DNA of 64,000 nucleotides from Diatrype stigma (taxonomy: Eukaryota > Ascomycota > Sordariomycetes > Xylariales > Diatrypaceae). The position numbers and the translations under genes were made by a program. The stretch covers positions 97,571 to 161,570 of the forward strand of contig JAKJXP020000103.1 in assembly GCA_022225965.2 (NCBI GenBank). Reading direction: 5' to 3'. Position 1 is the stretch's first letter; every line of letters starts with the position of its first letter. Below, piece by piece: positions 39,201-52,400 of the stretch. The notes below the pieces were generated by a model. That model was not told the DNA's origin, ran no database searches, and saw nothing but the letters and a program-made list of their open reading frames with translations.

Positions 39201-42200
39201 TTATATTAATGATAAAGGTTCGAAATAAAAAAGTCCCTTAAAAAGCTTTCCTTTATTCGAACAATTTTGTACCGTTTTTTCATAAAACGTTCCAGCTATA
39301 GGAACTTCGTTAATTATTATATACGCTTTTATTATCTTAAAAACTTTATTATTAAATATCGATGCCGTTGCGGTATTAAAAAAAAACCAGGTTATATTGC
39401 CTTTTGCAACCTTTTTTAGGGCACCTTTCGGTTTCTAGGGATCCGGTATGGACGTAAAACGGACGAACTTTTTGGTTACAATGGCCACCGAAACTTCGCA
39501 GCCTTTATCGAGAAGGCTCGCCCGTACGGGCCAACGGCGAAAGAATAAAACAACATTTCTGGATCCCGCTTTAAAGAATAGGCAACGGACGAATGGCGAA
39601 GTTCCGAAAAGAAATAACCATTCGTTGGGAGGACAAAAACCCTTTCTTATGTTAGATCCTAATATGCTCGCGCTTTGTTTTGGGCCTTGCTCCTAATATT
39701 TCAGCCGTTTCATATATTAAATAATGTCGGACCTTATATAGTTTTAGTCATTTTATAAATCTCTTATACCCCTTTCGGGGGTAGCTTGTATGTAATTAGG
39801 TATATTAGCTAAATAGGTCCATCCGGACGTAAAAATATATCATCATTATCCGAAAAATCCATAGCATCCGGAAAATGCCAAAATAAACTTTTTTGATTTT
39901 TTTACGCCAAAAGCCCGACGAAACGAAAAAGCAATCCGCCGTTTTTAAAAGCAGCGTTTTATTATAAAACAATAAGAACGTATTAAAAACATATTAATAA
40001 TATACGAATAATAATTGGCCTTCGTTTAAATATAAAAACGGCGAATATAAAAAACCGAATAAGTTAATACGCCGATAATGGCATTAACGGCTATTTCGGT
40101 TACGGCCATAGAAATACCCGGAAAGCAAGAAACATCCTAACCGGCCCGATCGGCCTTTTAGAAGCGACAGTACCGCTTATATTCCTTTTTTCTCCGATTT
40201 ATGGCTATAAATGCGGAAAAAAAAAAAAAACAACGCCCCGAATTCGAACGAAAACGAAAACGAATTTGCCTAAGCATTACCCTTTCCTATATAATTTACG
40301 GCATTAATACCAATAATGGGCCCTTTAAACCTTAAAGTGCACAAAACGGCGGAAAAAAAACCCCGGAAACTGACAAATCGAATCGTTAGTGCTTTTTTTC
40401 GATAAGCCAACGATTACGACGAATTTATTAATATTTCTAAACCTAACCGTTATTATAATATTAACGACGCATAACGCGCGGCTAAAAAAAAAGGATTCTG
40501 GCTTTTAATAAATGCATTAACAATACGCTTCAATAATAACGGAATAAAAACGTTATAACCAAAATAATAATAAAATCCCTAAATTATTTAAAATAATGCA
40601 AGTAAATATCCAAAAAAGGGTTTTATTTATAATATAGCCCTTTATACGGCTTAATTTATTTGAACCGACGTAATATTTATTTAAAAACCTTAAATCGTTA
40701 CGTCCGCTAAACGGCAAATTAAAATAAACCTTAAGTACGATATATTTTTTAACGAAAAACTAGATAGTTATTTTTTTCCAAATCCTTATATATATCCGTA
40801 AAAATCCTACTTTAAACGTAACACAGTTCCGACTATTCATTTTCCAAAATACATGTATTATATAAATTAATAATATTATTATCGATAACATTTATTTAAA
40901 TAACGGCGTATTATACGAATTACTTAAAGGCTTAAATTAATAAAAATTAAAATTAAACCGCGTAATAATTAAAGATTTTAATGTTATTTATTAATTATAA
41001 CAGCCTTTTCGCAAAAGAAAACATAATGGCCCAAGGCAGAAAATAACCGATTGGTTCGAAGCTTAGGGATTCCAAATATATAATAATAATTAACTTACGA
41101 ATTAGCATAATAATATTATTAATCTTTTTGTATTTAATATTTTGGACATTACGGCCTAAGTAAAAAACATGTTATACGTTAATTCGAATTATTATATTAT
41201 ATTAAGTCGGATTTCGATAAATAAAACATTACGGCTATTTAAGGGCAAATTTAATATTTCGTTAAAGGAAATATTGCGTTTTGCCTAATTAATACGTATT
41301 TATTAAATCGAAATATCCTATATTTTAAATTTAATAAAAAAACGGAAGTTTTAATAAATAAAGTTTTATAAGTTTTTATTATAACTATAAAAGCTACGGG
41401 AAAGATATGCCATAATAGGGAAAAAAACGTTTCGTAATGAAATAACGAATGCAAATTCGTAACGGCCCTATTACGGATTTCGGTATGCATAAATGGCGGC
41501 ATATCCGAATTAAAAATGACAAAAAAATACCGCAATATAATTAAAAAAATAAAAAAACGGTATTAAAAACGGCAAATCGATAACGCAATAAAGGATAAAT
41601 TTATTTATAATATTATGAATTAACATAAGCTTAAACATAACTTTTGCGTCCTTTTAATAGCGAATAACGGCAAAATAATTACGAATATATTCGGAAAAAT
41701 CGATTTTTTCCGGTAAAAAGTGCTAGTCCCGTAAACGGACGGAAACGATATAAAAAACCCTTAAAGGCCGTTGGAACCGGCCGATTTCGATCCATTTTCG
41801 GCCGATTCCAATGCGTTAGCATATATTTACGACTCGATTCCTTAAAATTGAAAAGTAATATTGGCGGAAATGAAATATGCATATATAAAAACGGCAAATA
41901 CGATTCCGAATAAAAACGATTTAAGCGTTATTTTGTTTTAATTTGCATAGCTAGCTTTTAACGGGTTTATTCGGACGTTATACGAAAGCTGCCTTAAATA
42001 CGGTTACCATCCTATTCCGTTTCGAACGGCGAAAATAATAATGCTTCTTAAGGTTAGCAAAAACGACTTTATTAAGATTAAATCCTAAAGGCTTATTTTT
42101 TTTTTGTCTTATTTCGGCAAAGGGCTAAAAAAACTTATAATTCGGCGTATATCGATAGCTGTTATTAAAATTGGAATAATTAATATCCAATAATTCGATA

Positions 42201-44572
42201 CGTTATTTAAACGTTTAATATTAAACCTAGCCGCTTACGTTATATACGATATAAAATTGGAGTTTGCCCAAAATAAGGTGGCGTTTTTATTTACGATAAA
42301 CGTTTTCGGAACATTTAATGCGGTATTTCGAAAACGATTAATCCTAAAGTTAAAGCAACAAGGTTAAAATAAACGATTCGTATATTAAATAAACTTTTTT
42401 ATAACTAACCGGTTAGCCTTTATATAAATAAAAAACGTTATTACCGATATTAAGCTTTTAACGTACGACGTATTATAAAGCTTACTTATTTTTTTATTTT
42501 TTTATGTTATATATGGAGCCTTTATTTCGAAAAGGCCCTTTATTATTTAAATTTAAATATATAAACGACATTGCGATTATTGGAATAACACGCATTATCG
42601 AGGAAATATCGGCCCTTTTAAAGAAAAACGTACGAAATACCTTAATATGGGACAAAAATAACGCATTTATTTTCGATCCAATTAAAAGCGACTTGTAATA
42701 TTTTTATAAAAATCGCATACCGTATAAAATCTTAATGCGTGCCATTAAGGACTTTACGGTTAAAACCAAAAGCGAATTTATCCGTTAGCTAAGGGTTTTT
42801 TTCGACGCCAAGGTTAATTTTAAGAAACATGCGTATAAATAAACTACTAAGGCTTTATATACGGCTAATTATATTCGGTACTTAAATAAAGTCATTCATA
42901 ATATTCCATTAAATAAAATAATAATAGCGGTAAAAGCGTATATATTACCGGTAACGACGTACGGAACCGAAACCTAATATTTAGGATTAAAACGTCCCGT
43001 TATTTAAAAAAAGGCTTAATATAAACATAAATATTTAGGCATTTTAATATTACTAATAAATTATTTAGGATAGCAATATACGCGATTTTATCAGTTTAAA
43101 GAATTATTCGTATTCCTATATTGCATAAAAAGGCTGGCTTGTTTTTCGTTAAGGTAATATACGAATAAATATAATTGCGATACGCCATACGTTTATATAT
43201 ATTCGATTCCGTATATTCGATAGTTATACGGTTTTAATAATTTAAAAGCAAATGGCTTATCCGATTATAACTTGTTGCAAACCTAATTGGAAAATATTTA
43301 CGCTCTTTGTTTTTTAAAAAAGAATAGCCGATTCGTTCGTTTCTGCTTTTAACCGATAAAAAAAGAAACAAAGAAAAGCATATAAAATGGCTTTCCTTTT
43401 TTCTTTTTTTCGATGTTGTTGTTTATTTTAACGGCTTTAAAATCGACCGTATAAATTAGGGCTTTATTGCTTATTAAGGCGGCTAATACGTTTACGTTTT
43501 TTATGGGCTATTACTTAACGCAAAGGCTTTCGACGGAAAAGTTATTGCCGTCCAATAAGCAATTTAATACGCAAAAAACAATTAATATAACGTAAATATT
43601 CCCTTTTTAGGTATATACTTTTATATCGATAATATCGTAATTATCCGGTATTTTATAAGTAATCTTTCGGATAATTCTTAAAGCGACTTTTTTTAGTTTT
43701 ACGAAACCATCGTATGCATTCGTTTTAAAGCCTTCTTTATTTAATGGGCTCTTAAATACGTCGATATCGAAAAAAACGAAGCAACAAACGCCTAAATCAA
43801 GCTTAAAGCTAATTTCCCTATTAATTACGTATCCGATAACGACCTTTTTCGAATTATAACCCTTATATACCTTCGATGCATTAATAAAAAAAACGTTTAT
43901 TCGTTTTTTTAATATAGTAATTACGCAATATTTTTTTTCGTACGTACGTTAAGAATTCGAAATAAGCAAGCTTTTTAAAGAACTTACCTTTATTCGACCG
44001 ATATTTTATCGCCTTTTCGCTAAACGCTCCGGCTATGAAGATTTCGCCCCGTATTATCGACGATTTAATTACCCTAAAATAAAATGTTTTTGCCGGTACG
44101 AAAAAAAAAAGATTTTTAGCCATATCGTTTAATATAACCTATTTCAAAGCGCTTTTAAAATACTAAGCATCCGCCGAAAACGCGAAATAAAGGAATTTTT
44201 TGGCTATAATAGCCATAAAAACTTCGTCGCCTTTCTTAAAAAGGCATATCCATATTAATAAATAATACGAAATAACGATACACTAAGCCCGATCCAAATT
44301 AAAGCAAAACGGTAAGGCCTTAAAAAAAGATATAACCGGTTAATAAAAAATAAAACCCTTTCCTAATTATGTTTTCTTAAAGTCTTATTAATACGTTCGC
44401 GTTTTGTTTCGGACATGTATGCCCTTAATACTCTAATCGTTCCATATATTATACAATGTCGGTCCATATAATTAACATACCTATAACCACATGCACCCCC
44501 TTCGGAAGTGGGTAATTAAATAAACAGGTCCAACCGGACGTAAAAATTCATTATTATCATCATCATCATCAA

Positions 44573-45100
44573 CGACGGCTGGAATATCCAAGGTGCCTTA
44601 AGGGGCTTCTAAATAAAACGCGAGCAAATTGGGGCTAACAGAAAGAGAGAAAAAGGGGAGGGCTAAGGCTGGGGCGTCGGAGGCGGAATCGACGCATTGT
44701 TATTGCCATATAAATAATTAGTAACGGATGGGATTTTGGGTATCATTGGTTAGGAAGGACTGCCAATCGACGACGGGGTCGTCGAGTAATAGGCGGCTCG
44801 GCGGATGGTTATAAGGGGGACGTCGTATAAAAAAAAGGGATATTAGGTTTACGGAAGGAACAAAAAACGTCGATATCGGTACTAGCGGCTTGGAAATCGA
44901 AAGTCGGTAGCGGATGGCAGAAATTGCCGGATTTATTGCCATTATTGGCGGCGTCGGATTAAAGGGCCCGCTCGGTTTGCGTCGCATATACGCGGCTTAG
45001 CAGCTGCGTATTTCAATAAGTTAGGTCGTTATTTATTGCAGCAATTATTAGGCTAAGCAGACTTAATTAAGATACGGACAGTTTAACCATTTATCTAGGT
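44573..45100 (-). mobile_element. SINE-like short element, minus copy truncated at its 3' end
   Basis: Read on the minus strand it starts near 45,100 (ACCTAGATAAATGGTTAAAC) and follows the SINE through CACCTTGGATATTCCAGCCG. It then stops abruptly at 44,573, losing the last ~130 bp including the stem-loop and tail. It directly abuts the (CAT)n tail of LINE C. It is more RIP-mutated than the other three copies and so probably older. Confidence 0.7.
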
Positions 45101-46926
45101 AATAAAGCTTTATACCTTATAATGCCTTTAAATTAGGCATAACCCTTTTAAAAAATAGCTAACGCCCCTTTTGCCTTTCGTGGTAATATATCACCTCCAT
45201 TACCGCCGGAAACAGGCTTCAAAAAACCAGTTCCTACGACCCCTTAGAACCCGTTAAAAACGACAGACGCTATAATACAAAAAGCCATTCCTTTAGATTT
45301 ACGAAAAATAATAACGAATACGAATAAACAGAATGCTTCGAAAAGGCAGAAATTAAGAAGAACGAAAAAAATAACCCCAAAGCAACCTTTAAGGGCCCCT
45401 AAAAATCCTTTCTTAAATTCAATTTTAATAACGGTTAAAAATATGCGTGAAAAAAAAACAATATACGTATTTAATTCGAAACTTATAGTTTTTTCCTTAT
45501 TTTTCGATTTAGCCTTCGAAAATCTCCGCTAATTCATTTATATACGCTAAATTCGAATAATATATTAATAAATTAAACAGCTTATTATATAATTCGCGAT
45601 TACGGAAAGTTCAAAGGAAATTTAATTCTTTTTGTGCTTTTAATCGATTAAAATACGAAAGCTATTATAATCCCGTTATGCCCCTTTATTTATATTATTC
45701 TTTAAACCTATTAACTTAATAAAGCTAAAGAATAAATCGTATAATTTACCCCTTTTTCCGTTTAAAACAAAATAAAGCCGTAAAAATATAATACCCCCGG
45801 TATAAAACAGGTATATTAGCTTTATAGTTTATATAACCGCTATCGCTATTATCGCTAAAGCCCTTTCGATTCGCATACGGAATGCAAAAAGTTAACCATA
45901 AACCTAGCATTAAATATAATCCTAATCCTAGGCCCAGTTATATGTACTGGCTGCCAGGCTAAAAAACGGGAAAAGCAATAAATGGATTAACATATTCCGT
46001 AAATTCAAAACAAAAGGCAAAAAAAACACGTTAGCTTTTAATAACTCGACCTTATTAACAGAAAAAATAAATAATCGCCTTTTTTTCGATTAAAAGCTAA
46101 CCATAATTAAAACGCATTACGTTTTATAAATATGCGAATTACCGTAATTAAGCTTTTTAAAATCGACTTAAAGAAAATTATCGACGTTTAGAAAATTAAA
46201 ACTAAATAAACCACACGTTTTCGTAATAATATAACGCGCTAATACATTTTCGAACGAACGGTAATCATTTTTAACCTCCGATTTAAAAAGGCTAAGAAAT
46301 AATATACGTATATTTTTATATAAATACCAGAAAAATTATAAACTATAAAAAATAAAATACTTATTAACGAAATCATTAAAGCCGAAATTATGACGTAAAC
46401 GGGGGTTTAACCTATCGCGTTATACCGATTCCGACGACACATTTTAAGAGCCCTTATTTAAGAATAAACCGTAGCCTTTTTATAAGTAATTAAACGCTTT
46501 CGGATTTTTAGCTTTAACTTAAATAAACTTATTAATAAAATGTTTAAAACTATAAAATGCCTAAATTATTTAAAATATTACGACGGCAAATATTACAATA
46601 ATAACGCCAAATGCCGGAAATGCAGCAAAAATAATAAAATTCATTTAACCATAAAGGTTTAAAAAATATGCAATAAGGAAAAAGTTAAATGCCTTTATTA
46701 TAGGGCCCCATATGTTTTCGATTAAATAGCTTGTTTTATTCGGCTTATTAAACGAAACGGCAAAATTATTAAATTTATTAAGAAATAAATAATAAGCATT
46801 AAATAACTTAATAAGCAATAATTTAACGCCTTAATTAAGAAAAAGAAAAAGCAACAAAAAGCCACGATAAAAATCTAATAATAACAGCAGCAACCTTAAT
46901 AATAATAGCTTTTTTAAATATAATAA

Positions 46927-47130
<204 letters not shown>

Positions 47131-47790
47131 GCCATGGTTTTATTAATGCCGGCCTTAAAAGCAAAAAGAAACGACGGAAATACTACGTAATACCCCGAAA
47201 CTGCGAACAAAATCCCTAATCTCCGTATTAACGACATACAGGTCGATAATGGGAACGAATAAAAAACGACGTATTCAGCTTTAACGAAAAGATTAAAAAT
47301 GCAGAAAAAAGGAAAAAGAAATAACGGCCTTAATTTTCGCCTAAACCTTAACTTTAACCTTAACCTTAATTTTAATCCCGAAGTTAAACGCTTATGTATC
47401 TTCTTTTAATAAGCCCTCTAATTAAAAAGGTCATAACTTCGGCCGGAAAAAGACTCAAACAGGAATATCGCTTCCGGATGAAACTGCTATAACATGCCGC
47501 CGGCCGCAACGACGACGACGACGAAATAAACGAACTAATTAATACATTTCGTCGCCTTTACATTATACAGAATATATAAAGCAACGCTAATTCCTTAACC
47601 GATACGGACATACCGTATCTCTTATGTTCTTAATAAAATAATAAGATATTTATAACGCCTTAATTATAATAATAAATCCTCCCGATAACTACGAATATTT
47701 CAAATTAACGTTTATAAAAGCAATAAAAAGTCGATATATAATACGGCATTCGATATTGCGATTAAAGCGAGCACGAATATCGTTCTTATA

Positions 47791-48346
47791 ACCACCTGGA
47801 TAAGTAGTTAAACTGTCCGCACCTTAGCTAAGTCTGCCCAGCCCAGCAATTGCTGCGGTGGGTGACGACCTGGCTTGTCGAAGTACGCAGCTGCTAAGCC
47901 GCGTGCATGCGACGCAAACCGAGCGGGCCTTTTTTAATCCGACGCCGCCAGTAATGGCAACAAATCCGGCAATTTCTGCCATCCGCCACCGACTTCCGAC
48001 TTACCGACTTGCGCCAACCAATAGCCGATATACTGCCAGCCGCTGGTACCGACCACGACGTCCCTGCCTTTCCGCAGACCTAACGTCCCTCCTTCCATTC
48101 GACGTCCCCCCTTATAACCATCCGCCGAGCCGCCTACTACTCGACGACCCCGCCGTCGACTGGCAGCCCCCCCAGCCAACGGTACCCAAAATCCCACCCG
48201 TTACCAGTCATCCATGTGGCACCAACAATGCGTCGATTCCGCCCCCGACGCCCCACCCTCTTCCCTACCACTTACTAGTACGTACCTGCCCACCTAAGTA
48301 CATATCTTTCAAGTGCCCGTGGACATGTTGATTCCGNNNNNNNNNN

Positions 48347-48394
<48 letters not shown>

Positions 48395-48559
48395 TTCCCT
48401 TTCTGTCAGCCCCAACTTGCTCGCGCTCTGTCCAGGGGCCCCCTGGGGCACCTTGGATACTCCAGCCGTCCCATATACTATACAGTATCGGACCTATGTA
48501 ATTAGCTAGCCTAGGTAGATAGGTTCATCCGGACGTAAAAATACATCATCATCATCATC
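47791..48559 (+). mobile_element. SINE-like short element, copy 3, interrupted by an assembly gap
   Basis: Flanked by an exact 14-bp duplication ATATCGTTCTTATA (47,777-47,790 and 48,560-48,573) in LINE E. Head ACCACCTGGATAAGTAG, GC-rich body, LINE-type 3' end and a (CAT)n tail to 48,559. The segment 48,260-48,336 is absent from the other copies and precedes the N gap, so the middle is probably misassembled. Confidence 0.78.
48337..48394. other. Assembly gap with adjoining poly-C (N x10, C x48)
   Basis: Ten N followed by 48 C inside SINE copy 3, at the point where copy 1 has a natural run of about 13 C (31,193-31,205). Confidence 0.95.
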
Positions 48560-50825
48560 ATATCGTTCTTATATAAAAACCTTAAATCGTAATTTCGAAC
48601 AAAAAAACAAACCAAATCGCATCCGAAATACGATATGTTTTTCTTTATTAAGAACTAAAAAAAACACTTTCGAAATTGATTTATATTCGCAAAAACCTTT
48701 ACGTTAATACGTTCCAGTTTCGGCCTTTTATAATGCAAACCGTATGCATAATACAAATTAACGACGTTATTATCGCTAACATTTACCTTTCGTCGAATTT
48801 ACTTTATTAATTACTTAGCTTATTAAAAGCCTAGAAATCCGGACCGAACATAATAATCGGAAACGATTTTAATCCGATATTTTAAATTTAGTAACCATAA
48901 CGCCGAAATCGACATAACGGTTTAAAACAAAAAGTCGCAAACTAATTAAAAATACAGAACCTTAAAATATTAAATCCTAATAAACCAACTAATTAATAAA
49001 GAAATAGAATTAACCTAATAGCCTTAAACATTTTTAATAGCTATGCCGCAATAAAAAACGACTTATATACGAATTCCGATTATTTTATAATATTCGAATA
49101 CGTAATAATAAAAAGAATTACGCATTTATTTAAGGGCAAATTGAATATTTCCTTCGACCTAATTTTGTAATACGTATAATTCGTACGGAAATTTTAAACG
49201 GAAATAACAAAGGTTTTAAATAACGCCGAAAAAATAAAGGCATTCGCCGGCAGAATACTAAAAGCTTTCGGCCGAATAATAAAAGCAATCGCAAAGTTTC
49301 GATATAACAAAGGCCGAAACGCATCGTAATAAAACGACGAATGTAAATTTATCATTAAGGCAATACGTTTTAACGCAAAAAACGATATCGGTATATCGGA
49401 TCCGGAAATCGCTAAAACGTACAAAAGTGCAATCCGAAAAGCCAAAAGGAACTTTTAAAAGCGCTGCATTATAAAAGTCCGTACGGATTAAGGATATTTA
49501 TAAAACAATAGGCTAACATAAGCTTAAAAATGACTTTTAGGCCTTTTCCGTTATAAAATAAATAATGAAAAACATTATTATTAATATATAAGCAAAAATA
49601 AATCATTTTCGAACAACGATACTTGTTTCTTAAACGGATAGCGACGACATCGCAAATTTATAACGACTATTAAAGCTTATTAATATGAACCCGTTATCGG
49701 CGGATCCTAATTTATTCGCATATATTTACGACTTTATTTCATAAAATTACCGGATAATAATAGCGGAAATTAAATATTCATATATTAAAACAGCAATAAT
49801 AGTACCAAGAAAAAATAACTTTACGGCTATCTTGTTATAATTCGCTTAATTAATATTAAAACATTTCATATAAGTATTATATACAAAATGCCTAAAATAC
49901 GGCTATTATCTTATTCCGTTTCGTATTATAAAGGTAATGATATTTCCGAAAATCGAAAAAAATAACTTTATTTAAATCAAAAACTGAAAATTAATTTCGT
50001 TATTTTCGTATTTAAATAAAGGCCTTAAGTAATTAATAACTAAACAAATATCGATAATAGCCATACGATTAAAAATTATTAATACCTAATAATTCGAAGC
50101 ATTATTCAAATAATCCGTTTTCGATTTAGCGGTATATATAATTCATAATATAAAACAAATATTTGTTAATAATAAAGTCGTTTCGTTATTTATTATGGAT
50201 ATATCCGGGGCTTTTAATGTAATATTTCGGGACCGCTTTATATTTCGGTTTCGATAATAAAGATGTAATCCTTTATTCGTTAAATGAATGAATTCTTTTA
50301 TAGCTAACCGTTCCGCCTTTATCCGCATAAAGGACGTTATTATAGATATTAACCCTTTTTTATAGCGTCTAATAGGAATTTCTAATATCGCCTATTCTTT
50401 TTATGTCATATACGGAACCTTTTTTTTTTCAAAAAGGGAACTTTATGATACGTTTTAAATATACGGATAATGTAATTATTTTACGAATAAGCAAGAATAT
50501 TATAAGTATTTCGTAATTCCTATCGGAAAACGTAAAGAATATTCTGATTTAAAAACGGAAAAATGCATTAACCTTTAATTCGATTAAAAACGAGTTCCAG
50601 TATTTTTATAAAACCAAATAACGGTAAAAAAATAAAAACTAATAAAAACTTTATCGTTAATATTAAAAAAAATTCGTTAAGTAACTTGGCGTTCTTTTTA
50701 ATTTTAAGTTTAATTTTAAAAAATACATATAACAATAAACAATTAAAACAAAACATACGGCTAATTATATAAAACATTATAATAAAGTAATATATAAATT
50801 TTTCTTTAATAAGGTCGTTATAATT

Positions 50826-50935
50826 CTAACCGGAGGTTATTCTGTAAAGGTGGTGTGATACGGAAATTATGTCCAGAAATTCAAGCTTGGGAAATACCTC
50901 GAGCGTTTTCGCCTGCGATTGGTCGGACCCGCTGC
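50826..50935 (+). repeat. Left inverted subterminal arm of the Helitron
   Basis: About 105 bp that match the reverse complement of 60,804-60,909. Shared words include AGGTTATTCT, TAAAGGTGGTG, ATACGGAAATTA, GTCCAGAAATT, GAAATACCTCGA and CGTTTTCGCCTG. Differences are mostly C/T or G/A, as RIP would make. Homology ends in the GCGATTGGTCGGACCC zone. Confidence 0.85.
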
Positions 50936-51249
50936 GTTCGCTTTGGCGACTAGTCGAGCCAGTTAGCTCCGTTTTGCCAGCCAATCAATCTTTACTTCTT
51001 ATAAATACTATACATAAACAATAACAAAACTTATTTATTCTATACGTACGGTTAATAGCATTATTATATTTCCGGATTTTATTCAAGTTTGCTTCAGCTT
51101 GCCCGTAGCTTGCTTCGATTTGTTTTAATTTGCCTACAGCTTTTCCGCAGCCTGCCTTAATTTGCCTGCATATTTTATTATACTACTAAACCATTCCAGC
51201 TTTTTTTAGAAATTTTTTTATTTTTCTCTACAATTCATTCGCGGTATAT

Positions 51250-51600
51250 TACGATTTTTTCATTTCCATCCGTAATTTATTTGCAATATATTACGACCTT
51301 TTTATTTTTACCCGCAATCCATTTGCAATGCATTACGATCTTTTCATTTTTATCCGTAATCCATTCGTAATGCATTACGACTTTTTTATTTTTATTCGCA
51401 ATCCATTTGTAATGTATTACGATCTTTTTATTTTTACCCGTAATCCATTCGTAATGCATTATAATCTTTTTATTTTTATTTGCAATTTACCCGTAATGCA
51501 TTACGGCCTTTTCGAGTTTTATACGCGACCTATCCGTAATGCGTTACGGCCTTTTCGAGTTTTACGCGCAACCTATGCATAACCTTTTCAAGTTTTATAC
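51250..51600. repeat. 42-bp tandem repeat (minisatellite) near the Helitron 5' end
   Basis: About seven to eight degenerate units of the type CGTAATGCATTACGACCTTT followed by TTATTTTTACCCGTAATCC. The period is 42 bp, so a frame on the minus strand stays open and repeats a 14-residue unit (HYEWITGKNKKIVI). The unit core GTAATGCATTAC is a perfect palindrome. Confidence 0.85.
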
Positions 51601-51954
51601 GTAGCCTTTTCGTTATAATACAGCGCATTACAGGTTTTTCGAAACCTATTTGCGGCTTATATGTAGCTTTTTCGAGTTTTATTAATATAAATCATTTTAC
51701 GAATTCCAAGGTTTGTTATGCTTATTAATAGTTTTAGTTATTAGATTAATTTATTTATAAGCGATATTCGTATATTTTTGTTTAAAAATGCTTTTTTTGT
51801 TATAATTACATTTTGTAAAACGTATATATGTTTATGTTTTTATTTCGAATTAATATTAACTTTGTTTTATTATATAAGCATTTTATTTTTATATCGCGGT
51901 AAATAATTTTTTTCGTGTTGCCTTTAAATATGCGGTCTTTTAATTTCCTGGTTT

Positions 51955-52400
51955 TTTTTAGTCTGGTTTTTTCCAACTAGTTCTTTTTTAGCTAGTTCCT
52001 TTCCAGCCAGTTCTTTTTTAGCCAGCTCCTTTCTAGCTAGCTCTTTTTTAGCCAGTTTCTTTCCAGCTAGCTTCTTTCCAGCCAGCTTTTCTCCAGCCAG
52101 TTCCTTTCCAGCCAGCTCCTTTCCAGCCAGCTCCTTTTTAGCCAGCTCCTGTTCAGCCGGCTCCTCTTTAGCCAGTTCCTTTTTAATTGGTTCCTTAGTC
52201 TCTGGCTCCTTAGCAGCCGGCTCCTTTCCAGCCAGTTCCTTTTCAGTTGGCTCTTTAGCAGCTGGCTTTTTAATAGGTGGCTTTTTAATAGGTGGCTTTT
52301 TAGCAGGTGGCTTATTAGTCTCTGGCTTATTAGTCTTTGGCTTTTTAGTAGCTGGCTTATTAATCTCTGGATTTTTAGTAGCTAGCTTTTTAGTTTTAGC
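51955..52400 (-). repeat. 15-bp tandem repeat with a 174-codon Lys-rich open frame
   Basis: On the plus strand GCCAGCTCCTTTCCA-type units; on the minus strand (51,924-52,448) a frame of KEL/AGKEL and KKPPIKKP five-residue repeats. The open frame is a by-product of a repeat whose period is a multiple of three, or possibly a real low-complexity tail. There is no known domain. It lies opposite in strand to the Rep-helicase. Confidence 0.7.

Larger units (their letters stand above)
32700..39845 (+). mobile_element. Tad-like LINE copy D, full length, inserted in copy C
   Basis: Full-length non-LTR element of about 6.5 kb (7,146 bp with its SINE). An exact 14-bp duplication TTATCCGAAAAATC flanks it (32,686-32,699 and 39,846-39,859), and LINE C resumes directly after. 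Order: 5' region, ORF1 (to about 35.7 kb, with a CPARL...DGKIVRLTK zinc-knuckle-type segment near 35.0 kb and an Ala run near 35,390), endonuclease, reverse transcriptase, RNase H, 3' UTR with stem-loop at 39,767, and tail TATCATCATTA. It carries the SINE at 33,981-34,642. RIP stops are present, but it is the best preserved LINE here. Confidence 0.85.
30202..44572 (+). mobile_element. Tad-like LINE copy C, split by nested insertions
   Basis: Plus-strand LINE in two pieces: 30,202-32,699 (5' part and ORF1) and 39,846-44,572 (rest). It resumes after the insertion of copy D with the same TTATCCGAAAAATC. The 5' piece mirrors copy B (inverted). The reverse transcriptase box reads KYINDIAII near 42,555-42,580, the RNase H relic (AFDGKVIAVQ ... 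KNEATNA) is at 43.5-43.85 kb, and the 3' UTR has the CCCCCTTCGG hairpin word near 44,505 and a (CAT)n tail to about 44,572. It contains a SINE at 30,758-31,395 and LINE D. Confidence 0.8.

Noticed and set aside
51277..51582. Possible CRISPR-like array at the 42-bp repeats
   Set aside because: Units are contiguous without unique spacers and the DNA is eukaryotic.
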